Positions 10,957 to 20,355 of a stretch of DNA of 64,000 nt are shown one piece after another. How positions within the stretch are numbered: position 1 is the stretch's first letter; each line of letters starts with the position of its first letter. The stretch is from contig QWDQ01000013.1 in NCBI GenBank assembly GCA_003868215.1, positions 1 to 64,000 of the forward strand, given 5' to 3'. The notes below the pieces were generated by a model, which did not search any database, was not told the DNA's origin, and saw only the letters and a list, made by a program, of their open reading frames with translations. Position numbers and translations under genes: made by a program. The DNA is from Pseudophaeomoniella oleicola (Eukaryota > Ascomycota > Eurotiomycetes > Phaeomoniellales > Phaeomoniellaceae).

Positions 10957-12539
10957 TCACGACTTCGACTGCATTTTGATGTCTTGTAGTGTCGATTTGA
11001 CGCCTTCCTTCGAGGAATCGATTTCCTTTTTGAGATCTTTCAACTTGCTCTTTGCGTCCTCCGCTGGTGAGACAGTAGGTTCTTCACTGTCATGCACAGG
11101 CCCAAGTTCGTCGTTGATACTTCTATCAACACCTTTCGTGGCATCTTTCCGAGCTTCGTTGGTGATATGAGAGCTTGAAGAGATTGAATTGCGCCTGACA
11201 CGTGCCATGTAGGATCTGACAAAAAATCGAACAAACAGGAAGGTCAGTGGTACAAGATAAAAGCAATTCAAGAGAACTGCGAAAGTTTGCCCGCTGGTAT
11301 CTGTGCAGTGAACGAGATGACGCTCGTCACGGTATCTGATTTCCTCTCGAGCCTTGAGATCTTGAGCGGCGTGTATAGCATCAACCCCAAACAATTGTCC
11401 ACTTTCGTTTTCGACGTTTTCCGCAGCACCTTCCATACCAGCTGCTCTAAGAGCAAGCTTCTTCGCCCATGAACCAACTCCTGCAGAAGCAGCAGCAACT
11501 GCACTGGAAACAGTGCTAGCAGCATCGGCAGGGATTGAAGTGAGGTCGGCGGTTGAGAAAATGTAAGGCATTGAGACAGGGATTTCGTATGCGATGAGTA
11601 GATGTGCATAAGCGAAGGTTACACCGAAGACGAACTGGAGGATTTGCATAGTTGTCAGGGTACGCTTTACGGCCAATGGCACCTTGACTGACAGAGCAGT
11701 CAGAGCGTAGTACGTATACTACAAGAGGTTAGTGTCTGGCCACGGCCCGCAAAGATGTAACTTACCATCAAAGAGTGAATGAGTGAATTGATACAGACGA
11801 ACATCCAGATGGCTGGAGCCATATACCTGATGCCGGCCCACATGCATAACATAGCACCTGTGTGGTGATATGTTTGAAGAGTGGAGCTCCTCTTGCCCTT
11901 GGCGAGGATGATCAAAGTGTCAAAGACTTCATAGAATTTGGAGAGGTAGAACAGCCATCCATAGAATGCGAGAGCCTCATTCCAGAGTCGTCCAACATCT
12001 GTTTCGTCCGGTGTACCGTTTGCGCTCAGGTGTAGATTCCTGTTGGTGAAATGCCATTCACCTTTCGTTGGACTCCAAACAGCCGCGCTGCCTAGACCTC
12101 GTGGGCCATGGAGTTTGCACAGTCCGTCCACAGTACCGGTCAAGCCATCAGGTCCGCGTGGAGAGGGAATCGACGCTCTCAGCCCCTGTGAAATACCAAT
12201 GAAAGTCCATGCGGAGTAAACAGCAAGGAAAATGTTATGCGCCAGAACGAATAGAAAGAATGGTCTTGTCTTGCTGATTGCCCATGGTTTGTTGCCGCGC
12301 TTCTTGTTGTATTGGTTCAAAAGGACCACTGAGACTGCATAGACGAGGGCGATAGTGATAGGGACGCTGGGCGACAGCGCTGCGTTGTAGGCACTTGGAG
12401 AAATGGTGAAGGGATGCGACAGACTGTGAGGGTGGGACGGGGAAGGTAACGTCTCAGGTTCAGGCGCAGGGGGGAACTTCAACAGCGAGGCTGGTATTGG
12501 CCTTACGTAGATCTCTGTTCCTGGAATCTTCATCTTCAT
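10957..12539 (-). CDS. ELO-family fatty acid elongase (GNS1/SUR4 type)
   Basis: Exons 12539-11766 and 11718-10957, intron 47 nt, 511 aa. Several hydrophobic spans cover residues about 60-330, as in ELO 3-ketoacyl synthases of the ER. The ELO core is present: SKFYEVFDTLIILAKGK, then LQTYHHTGAML with the paired histidines at about 225-226. Gln stands where the first His of the usual HxxHH box would be. MWAGIRYMAPAIWMFVCIN follows. The second exon starts with YTYYALTAL and KRTLTTMQILQF, also family-typical. The last 100 residues are a charged cytosolic tail with a basic Ser-rich segment, longer than in yeast Elo proteins. The protein condenses malonyl-CoA with acyl-CoA in very-long-chain fatty acid synthesis. 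ATG 12539 is followed by a second in-frame ATG at 12533. Confidence 0.9.
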
Positions 12540-13229
12540 CTTGACTGAGACCGCCGAATTGCGCCAACGAGAAAGAGAGACTGCCTCTTGAAGTGGAGCA
12601 AGAAAGTTCAGAATGCAGGCATGCGACACCTTTTCAATCACAAGGCTGAAGATGCAAATGGGAATGGGCACACAGAAAGAAATTGCAGTAAGGGGGAGTA
12701 CATTCTTTTATCTCGATATACGAAGTGCGCGAAGGTGCCCATTGTCTGGGGTCATCGGCCAAAATTTGTTGGGAAAATGTGGGTGGGCATCTTCCAGTTT
12801 GGATTTGTTTATTGATTCTTTTTTAAGGTTGACGTGGGAAACGAAACATTTCCTTTTCCCCAGGAACCGCATTGGCACTGACCACATGCTCGTATCGGAA
12901 TCATTCAGAAGGCCATGATGGTTGACTATGCGCATACACAAAAAAACAGCAGTTGGATTTCATTGCCAGATTGTCATCAATAAAGCTGTTGAGCAATGAG
13001 GCGGGAATGCGTTCATCAGTTTTCCAGCTACGTCAGCTTCAGCAGAAATTTCTCCGGCTGCCGCTGCTACCTCGGTAGCGATCTCGGCTTTCTTGCCTTC
13101 TACGCCGACCTCACCTTCGCACTCACCCACTGCATCGCCGCCCTATCACCCTCGTCTCGCGACCACGGTGAGCATGAGGGTGAGCTGGCACTTATACCCC
13201 CGCGCTCTCTTATTAATTTTGACGCGATT
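12540..13229. other. Intergenic region upstream of the elongase
   Basis: Leftward promoter region of the elongase gene. GC content rises from about 13.0 kb onward, where the rearranged island starts. No gene supported. Confidence 0.5.
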
Positions 13230-14093
13230 CTCTTGTTGTACTGTAAGACTTCCAGATACGCAAGCCCTTTGAGGATCTGCGGCAGTTAGCAACATGGCTA
13301 GGATCATCCGGATGCTCAAAACCTGCTTGTCCAAGTATCGCAGTCAATTGATCCTCGTCAAGGTGTTTCGCAAGCCAGCAAGGAGGCTAAGAGACATCGG
13401 CAGGTGTTCAAAGACCGCATAGAAGAGCCCCTCGTAGCGAAATATCTCTCTCACAGAGACGATATTCTCATGTTCGATCCGTTGCAATGTGCGACATTTC
13501 CGCTCGCCACCATCTACCAGAAAGCTCCTCACGGTGACGACGTAAGGCGTCGGACCGGACTTTTCAGCGGGAAGAACAAGATCATCAGACCAAGGATGCC
13601 TCACCTCGGCCACGACCACCATATCTTCATCCTTTTCGCCCAGTCGAAGATCATGGCTCTTCTTATACTTTTCCCACGGTGATCCGGCTTTCACAAACTC
13701 GATCGACTTCCTGTTAGATCTCAAGGCGGTCGGCGCGTGGCGCTTGAGAGCGGTGGCATTGGTGTGGAAGCCCTCCGAGGACCAGGCCCTCCGATGCTCA
13801 GCAACCGGTCCGAGGACCGGAGTGCGGGACATCTCTGCATCCACGACATCTGCCTTTTCAGGCGCTGTGTTGTGAGGAGAGGACGGGAGTGCTTTCACTG
13901 CATTGAAATCAATTTGCGTACGACGTTTATCAAACATAGAAGACATGCTAGCAGCGCGAACGAAAGCGTAGTGGAGAAGCAGTATCTTCGATGAACTCTT
14001 ACATTTGGGGAGAGCAGAGCGTGCGTGTCCGTGGCCGTAAGACCTGCCTCGAACCCGAAAGCACTTGACAATGAAGCGTGGCCAAAAAGGCAC
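13230..14093 (-). pseudogene. Decayed protein kinase-like gene, N-lobe fragment
   Basis: The frame from 14093 down to 13344 encodes a linker with HRRAWSSEGF, then a degenerate kinase N-lobe: YVVTVRSF in the beta-3 position (no canonical VAIK lysine), RIEHENIVSVREIF and YAVFEHLPMSLSLL. Just after this the frame is off by one base: the expected continuation KHLDEDQLTAILGQ is found in another frame at about 13355-13320. A 46-nt intron-like segment and ILKGLAYLEVLQYNK (about 13270-13240) follow, again out of phase. No C-lobe (HRD, DFG) is present. The family is a divergent STE20/PAK-like pseudokinase group of filamentous fungi, judged from memory. The 5' end is unclear, with several possible starts between 13950 and 14120. 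It is head-to-head with the chimeric gene at 14334. Confidence 0.65.
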
Positions 14094-14333
14094 AATGAAT
14101 CGATCTCTCTTGGGGCCAATTTGGGTCCCTGGGGGGACCCGAGTGGTCAGATGTCCAAGTGATTGGGAGCCTCAAGCAGGAAAGGGAGCCGTTTAGGGAG
14201 CGAGCCTGGAACACACTTCGTCATTGCGAGCTGGGTCGCTGAGAACTTACAGAACTTCACAAAGAACGCGACTGCACTCTGCTTAAAAGCCAACCTATCT
14301 TGAGATCGAGGCGTTCGAGTCCACATCATAACG

Positions 14334-15196
14334 ATGAGCAAGAGACCTTGGGTGAAAGCGTGCGCGTCGTTGGTCTTCGTGGCCGCCGTGGCCTGCTGCG
14401 CGTCCCTGAGCTTTCGAGTCCTCTGCAATAAGCACGATATGAAAGCCGGTATCATAACTTTCACCGTGAGATGACTCTCAATCCTTGAACGGACCCGTGG
14501 TTGACAAATGTGGCGGGTAGTTTGAATTCACCAACCTGCACCTGCCTATCTCGGCAAGTGGCCTTGACCCTCCGATTCCTAGCGAGGCGAGCAGCGTGGT
14601 CAGCGGTGTGGTCAGCCAAGCCCAGAGTGTCGCCAGCGCCGCGGTGTCCACCGTCAACAACGCCGGCGCAACGATTCCACAAAACCTCTCGGTTGGAACG
14701 AAACAGTACTGTGTCGGTTTCAGTGATCATGTCGAATGCGACCATTTGCCTGTGGATATCTCCAGGACTCTACCGGAATCTCTGACGAGTGGCCTTGGCG
14801 ACCAGGCTGGGAAATTGGATCGGCCGCGTGGCATCACGTCCAATGTCATCGCACCAGGGCCGATCGCTGCAACCGAGGGCACGAAGCGGCTGATGCGGTC
14901 GAAATGGGGCGAGAATCTCAGGGGAGGCATTCCCGCCGGCCGATGGGGCACGGTCAAGGAAGTGGCCGATGCCACTATCTACCTGTTTGCCGACACAGGC
15001 AGCTATGTGAATGGAGCCACCATCGTTGGTAAGTCTCACCAAGCCCTGGTTCTTGTCGAGACTCTGTGTGGCTGACCCTTCCCAAGTCGATGGAAGTCAC
15101 TGGAGGACCCAGGGGGCAAACGACAATGCCGACTTCTCGTACCCGGATTTCCTGCTTTCGAAGAACATCACCGGCGTCGGAGATGCCAAGTTGTGA
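14334..15196 (+). CDS. In-frame chimera: membrane-anchored loop fused to C-terminal half of a dienoyl-CoA reductase-like SDR
   Basis: Three exons, 14334-14465, 14521-15028 and 15087-15196 (introns 55 and 58 nt), give an unbroken 249-aa product. Residues 8-31 are a hydrophobic anchor. Residues about 45-140 form a Ser/Ala-rich loop with GTKQYCVGF and CDHLPVDIS, reminiscent of the extracellular loop of SUR7/PalI-type membrane proteins (moderate confidence). At about 14820 the reading passes directly into RPRGITSNVIAPGPI and VKEVADATIYLF, then VVDGSHW after the last splice, ending in AKL. This is the C-terminal part of a peroxisomal 2,4-dienoyl-CoA reductase, including its PTS1-like end. The SDR Rossmann glycine motif and catalytic Tyr/Lys region are absent, so reductase activity is not expected. 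It could be an expressed new fusion or a fortunate relic. Confidence 0.6.
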
Positions 15197-15752
15197 GTTT
15201 TCGGGGAGCTGTTGATCCCGAGTAGCTTTCCGCTGGAATGGCGCATGTCTCGTGGAGCTACGGGTGTAGTATTGTACACTGGCGTTTTTTCTCGAATTGC
15301 TCTTGGCTATGGAATCTCTTCCACTGTCATATGAACAATGCGCCGTCCAATTTCGACGGTGCGAACGTCGGCTGCGTAGACCATTGGCGTCACTTCGACA
15401 CTGTTGACTTCTCAGCCCACGCTGTGGTTGCTGCTCCTCCTCAATCAAATATCTTCTCTCAGTCGTGTGAGGACGGTATGATGTGTCCGTCGGCCGCAAC
15501 TCGTCCGCGTCACTTCTGATCAAGCAAGCTCAGCTTGCAGCACGTCCTCACGTTGAGCTGTCCGGGTTTGAAGATGACCCTAGTAGGCGCGACCTACCCC
15601 GCCAAGATCGTCGGACGAGGTTACTTACGCTGCCTAGCTGCAGTTGCCGACAGGTGCAGACGACATAATTCGTGAACTTAGATTGGCCGATCTGCATACG
15701 GGTCCACGGATGTGTTCTGGTGGCCATGCGTGGCAGCTGGAAACCCCGCTGG

Positions 15753-15882
15753 TTTTCGGCGATAAGAAACTTATCGTCTGCGACATAAAGCGGGGCACTG
15801 GCAAAAACCGATCTTGGTTGGCGACACTTTCGGCGATAAAAGGTGCTGGCGAATTCACTCGTTGATCTGTTTTCGGCGATAA
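15753..15882 (+). promoter_or_regulatory. Three direct repeats TTTCGGCGATAA upstream of the hydrolase
   Basis: The 12-mer occurs at 15754-15765, 15828-15839 and 15871-15882, same orientation, 50-180 bp above a TATA box. The first copy runs into CTTATC, making a GATAAG..CTTATC inverted pair at 15761-15774. GATAA cores suit GATA factors (AreA/NIT2 type). The embedded CGG suits Zn2Cys6 regulators, one of which is encoded 1.1 kb downstream of the hydrolase start. Confidence 0.6.
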
Positions 15883-15930
15883 TGCTACCAGCGTTTCAAG
15901 TAGTCTTGCTCGCGCTCTGGCTCCCTTAGG

Positions 15931-15938
15931 TATAAATA
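15931..15938 (+). promoter_or_regulatory. TATA box of the alpha/beta hydrolase gene
   Basis: TATAAATA at 15931-15938, 139 bp before the ATG at 16077. It allows a start near 15960-15970 and a leader of about 110 nt. A clear TATA box suggests regulated rather than constitutive expression. Confidence 0.6.
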
Positions 15939-16076
15939 AAGCGAAGGAAGGATCGCTATCAAGACTCTGCCCCTATACTGCATTCCTGCTCATACAGTAA
16001 CACAGCAGAACAGGAACTACTTCGACATCTCCGCAACTCCAGCTCGTCTGACCTATTCGATATTGGACCACGCAGT

Positions 16077-17060
16077 ATGCCGGCTCACGGAAACTACACG
16101 ACCGAAAAGGTCCGCTATCCGTCCCACGGCGAGACCATTGGTGCAGTTCTCTTCCGACCCACCGGCGTCGCTAAACCTCCCGGCATCGTCCTCACCGGAC
16201 CCTATTCGTTCATCAAAGAGCAGGCACCGTACCAGTATGGTACTCGTCTGGCCGACGAGGGTTATGCGGCGCTGATTTTTGACCCGCGCACTGTGGGTGA
16301 GAGCACGGGAACCCCTCGGCGACTGGAGAACCCGAAAATGAAAAACGAGGATGCCGTCGCGGGGCTCGACTATCTCGTCTCGCGCGGCGATGTCGACACA
16401 TCCAGGCTCTTCGTCGTCGGCATCTGTCAGGGTGGACCTGAGAGTCTCGATATTGCGTCGTACGACAATCGAGTCAAAGCCGCAGCGTCCGTCTCGGGCT
16501 ATTTCCGTGACCACGAGACGGACATTTACATGATCAGCGTTGGGTGCGTGGCGTGGGAACCCGGCGTCGACATTGGCTCGCTCAAGATGCCCACCTCGGA
16601 GCAAGGGGAGGCGCTGTTGCGGGCGCGTCTCGAACGAGCTCGTAAAGCTCGCGAGCTGTACGACACTACCGGTGAAGTGGTGTACCAACCCCTAGTCGAC
16701 CCGAAAGCCGCCGATCCAGACACTGGGGCTCTAGCGGGTCTTCCGGGCCCCACGGTGTGGGCGTGGTACGGACCGTGGACCTTGAAGGGATTCGAGAACC
16801 GTTACGCCGTCATGAGCGACCTCGAGCATTTCTCCTATACCACCGTCCCGGGCGTAGCGAAGCTCAATAAGCCGGCCTTAATCATCCATGGAGACAATTG
16901 TATGAATGCACCCGCCGCCAAGAGACATTTCGAATCCATTCCCGCCGCAAACAAAAAACTGATCTGGAACAACGATGTCTCCCACTTTCAGCATTACGAC
17001 CAGCCTGATGTGGTCGACAGAAATGTGGGCGATATTGCAAAGTTTTTCGCCGGTATATAA
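16077..17060 (+). CDS. Alpha/beta hydrolase with cysteine nucleophile elbow
   Basis: Intronless, 327 aa. The alpha/beta-hydrolase fold is visible: strand PPGIVLTGPYSF, then FDPRTVGESTG, the nucleophile elbow VVGICQGG (Cys117 instead of the usual Ser), the acid region IIHGDNCMN (Asp273) and the histidine loop NNDVSHFQHYDQP (His303). A Cys nucleophile is known from dienelactone hydrolases. The overall layout resembles the YcjY/polyketide-transferase group of fungal and bacterial hydrolases. The substrate cannot be told. GC content is higher than in the conserved genes around it. It lies between the repeat-bearing promoter and a convergent Zn2Cys6 regulator whose 3' end is 121 bp away, a layout common in small catabolic or secondary-metabolism units. 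Absence of introns and GC bias fit an acquired gene but do not prove it. Confidence 0.85.
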   Translation: MPAHGNYTTEKVRYPSHGETIGAVLFRPTGVAKPPGIVLTGPYSFIKEQAPYQYGTRLADEGYAALIFDPRTVGESTGTPRRLENPKMKNEDAVAGLDYLVSRGDVDTSRLFVVGICQGGPESLDIASYDNRVKAAASVSGYFRDHETDIYMISVGCVAWEPGVDIGSLKMPTSEQGEALLRARLERARKARELYDTTGEVVYQPLVDPKAADPDTGALAGLPGPTVWAWYGPWTLKGFENRYAVMSDLEHFSYTTVPGVAKLNKPALIIHGDNCMNAPAAKRHFESIPAANKKLIWNNDVSHFQHYDQPDVVDRNVGDIAKFFAGI

Positions 17061-17181
17061 GCCTGTGGTATTTACTGTAGCAGAGCTTCGGCTCGCAAAT
17101 CAAAGGTTTGAATACCATGAAATGGGAAAGTGTTCATAGTATCCTGTACGGTACCTCCTAAGTAGCCGAGTTTTTCCTTCC

Positions 17182-19469
17182 TTACACTTGACTGAAGTCA
17201 TTCATGAAGCTCCAAAAACTGTTGTCTGGATAAAGACCACCGAATTCTGCACTTCCCAACGAAGGGTCGGGGGCCTGGTAGGCTTCCTGTATATCTGGCG
17301 CGTATACATTTTGGTAGAATAGATCGTGTATTGGCTGAGGAGGCAACAGAGTGTCAAAGTTGAAACTTTGAGGATCCAACGTCCCTAACTCCGTTCGCTG
17401 GTGGACAGGTGACAATGGGTCAACGTCGGTGCTGCCCGCAGTGGAATCTCTGCTCAAACGCGTTCTGGCACTATGAAGATCTGCTGTCCCGGTATCCGAG
17501 CACTCTCCGCCCTCGCTCATGTTGCTCAAGTGCTGACCAGCTTGCTCACCGGATTGGCCCAGTTGGGAGAATAGCTTCTTCACAATGCCATGTGCCGACC
17601 GAGCCATGGCACTATGTTCGCCTATCTTGTTGAGCATATCAATACTCCAGCGCACATCTTGAACCAGTTCCGAGAGAATATCGAGATTTTCATTCGGAAA
17701 TAGCGTAACAGTGGCCAGTGAAATGACCATTGCGTCAAACAATGGATAGACCATGTTGAATGATATGTATTGCTGCTGTTCCGACAAATGAAACAATCGT
17801 CTCTGAACGGTGCAGATCTTCAGTGACGCCTTGAGGGCCTCCGTCCGACTTTCAGCCATAGTGAATATGTAGGGCCGATGTAGTGAGAGCAAAACAAAAT
17901 AAATCCCACTCGTCAATGCCTGGCGTGCCGCCGGTAACCAGTGACACCCTGTTAATGTGTCAAAGTGTACATCAGGGTCTTCATGGCGACACCAAAGTGG
18001 TAGACGGTCCACGTTCTCCACGATGGCGGCGTGCGTCTCTCGAACAGTATTGTAGTCTTCTATCCTTGCTCCACGGTTCTCAATAGCGTGGACTCGTGGG
18101 AAATATCGATATGCAACGTCGTAGCCCACATAGATCACACTGAATGGGGTAGGAGGATCTTGATCCGTCCTCTTTCTCGGTGGCGTTCCACTCTCTCGTT
18201 GTGCGAGGTCGTCAGGAAGATAAGGTGAGTTTTCAGCAGCCATCATTGTTGCAATAGGTCTCCCTAGAACGACAGCCATGTGAATGTCCCAATTGTGTAG
18301 CACGAACCAAAGCTTGCGTCTCGTCTCTTTATCCCACTGAGCATCAATGCTTACCGACGGGCTTAGTGACACCAATTCTGCATGAAGCCCTATTTCCTGC
18401 GCGTCCCGAACGGCGATTCCGAGAACATGCCAGGCCTCGATGACATTTCCAGTGTTTTTCAGTAAAGATGCACGTAAAATCTCTGCCTGTACAGCCACTA
18501 CTGTCACCTCTTTTTTGGCTATACTTTCCAGGGTTGAAAAGCCAGCTTCGGAGAAGTCACCCGCCAAATCGACAAATGTCATCTCTGAGGCGTATATCAG
18601 GGATTCAAGGCTTGACCAACTTCCGCCGGTAACAGGTTGATGTATCAGAGCATGGGCCATAAGCTGGAAAAGAAGGGAAGGAAATGCGAGAACGTCGGTG
18701 GGCAGGACACTCATCGCGTTGCTATGAGCCGAGTAAGGAATGCGTCTCCAAGTCTCGAGTTGTTGACGGAAAGTGATCTCGTCGATTACGTCGTAGTGCC
18801 AATTGATGTCCGAGAAAAATTGCTGAACGAGGATGTCGATGTGCTCCTTTGATGGTAACTGACGGACTAGGGATCGATATTTGTGGTCCGGAGCTATAAG
18901 CTCGCGATCCAAGGTAGGAAGAGGGCTCGAGGTGGATGAAGAGGCAGCGCCCACCTTTTTGATCAAGCTGAGAGTGTTGTGTTCACTGTGAGTGGAATAG
19001 CCCAAGATATTGACGAGGTCCTTGTGGTCCTGGGGGGACAGCGGATTCGTCTCTGTCAGTGATGGCGAATGCGCCGACGTCGTTGAAGGTTCGATTCTGC
19101 TCTCATAAAAGACGGTTGTATCTACATTGGAGGTGGCGCATTGCCCATGTCTGCTGCCATCCCCTTCGTAGCAGCAAAGCACCTATGGCCACTTCATGAG
19201 ATCATGTTGAGCACATTGCAAATGGAGCCCTACCGGCTTCGAACGTTTCATACAGTTCTGACAAGGTTGGAGACGGTCACACTATATTTGAGAATTAACG
19301 TGCTTCCCACTAACATCACCATTGAGTGGCGGACTAGGAAGATGGTGGCAGAGAAATTCACGACGTGAGGCTCCGGCTCGATACTCACCTTTTGTTTGCG
19401 GCGGTGGCACTCTGTGCAGGATCTCAAAGTACGGTGTCTCTTTCGGTAAGAGCGTCGATTAGGCGCCAT
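17182..19469 (-). CDS. Zn2Cys6 fungal-specific transcription factor
   Basis: Exons 19469-19389, 19281-19234 and 19182-17182, introns 107 and 51 nt, 709 aa. The binuclear cluster is split over all three exons and is complete only after splicing: CTECHRRKQK, then CDRLQPCQNCMKRSKPVLC, spacing C-x2-C-x6-C-x5-C-x2-C-x8-C. It is preceded by a basic stretch RRSYRKRHR. The large exon encodes the fungal_trans middle homology region, with HYDVIDEITFRQQLETWRR near residue 155 and RKLWFVLHNWD near 310. An acidic, Ser-rich C-terminus could be an activation domain. Such factors bind CGG half-sites; the CGG-containing repeats in front of the neighbouring hydrolase are a natural candidate target (inference). 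Intron 1 is about twice the usual size for this window. Confidence 0.9.
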
Positions 19470-20355
19470 TGCTCTTATTTTCCAGTGTGTTCATGAGGTG
19501 CAACAACCCGCAATTCTAAGTGCAGGGAGGAGAGTCACGAGCTAGGCGGTCGGGTAGGAAGTGAGTAATGCGAGCAAAGCTTTGTACCTCGGCTTCAAGG
19601 GAAACACCACGTTAATAGCGGCAGCACTTACTACCAGATGCGGGGGGAAATCTCGCTGGGAACACGATAAGAATTAGTGTGTGTGACCGGCCGGGTGGCA
19701 TCATACACTGCCGCACCAAGAGCTTTGGTAAAGGCCAGTTTCGAGGTGTATTGCGAGGAGGAATTAGATTTGAGCGACGTGTCAAGGAAGGGGCTCTTGA
19801 GGACTATAGGGGTGATGGTCGCAAGGAATTCTAACACTGGCTGTAACCAATAAATCGAACTGCCTCAGAGTCGTATTACGACATGATTTTCAAGTGATCT
19901 AGCAAATGGTTTTACCTCAACAACTGATACTAATCGCTCACACGGGTCAGTTGCCTCTGCAAATCTCGGACCTACTACTACCATAAGCATCCACAATATC
20001 AAAGATGCCAAGACCCAATCCCTTAATATAGAGACTCGGAATACGAGGCAAGACATAATCCCAGAGCTAGCCAGGCTAGATCAGCCAAAGAACAAACGTG
20101 CTCTTCATCTTGGCGAAGAACAATATGCCTCGATGCTTTCTGTCATATCATATCGGCATCAATTTGAGATAGGTTATGCATGAATATGAAGCCCTATCTC
20201 CTCTCGTACTAGTAGTAGAGGTATCGAGGCTGACAAGATAGCAAGGCCATTGCACTCACTATAGATCAATACAGGACATCTTCACAGTGCCCCGAATTCC
20301 AAACAGCATCGACTTTGTAATTCCCGTCAGAGAGGCCTATACCAGCCAGTTCATC
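19470..20355. other. Intergenic region upstream of the Zn2Cys6 gene
   Basis: Leftward promoter of the transcription factor and 3' flank of the BTB gene. No CGGCGATAA copy was seen here. Short frames only; nothing supported. Confidence 0.5.

Noticed and set aside
14975-15523. Minus-strand 182-codon Arg/Ser-rich frame
   Set aside because: Opposite the SDR tail, with no splice logic and a composition typical of antisense GC-rich DNA.
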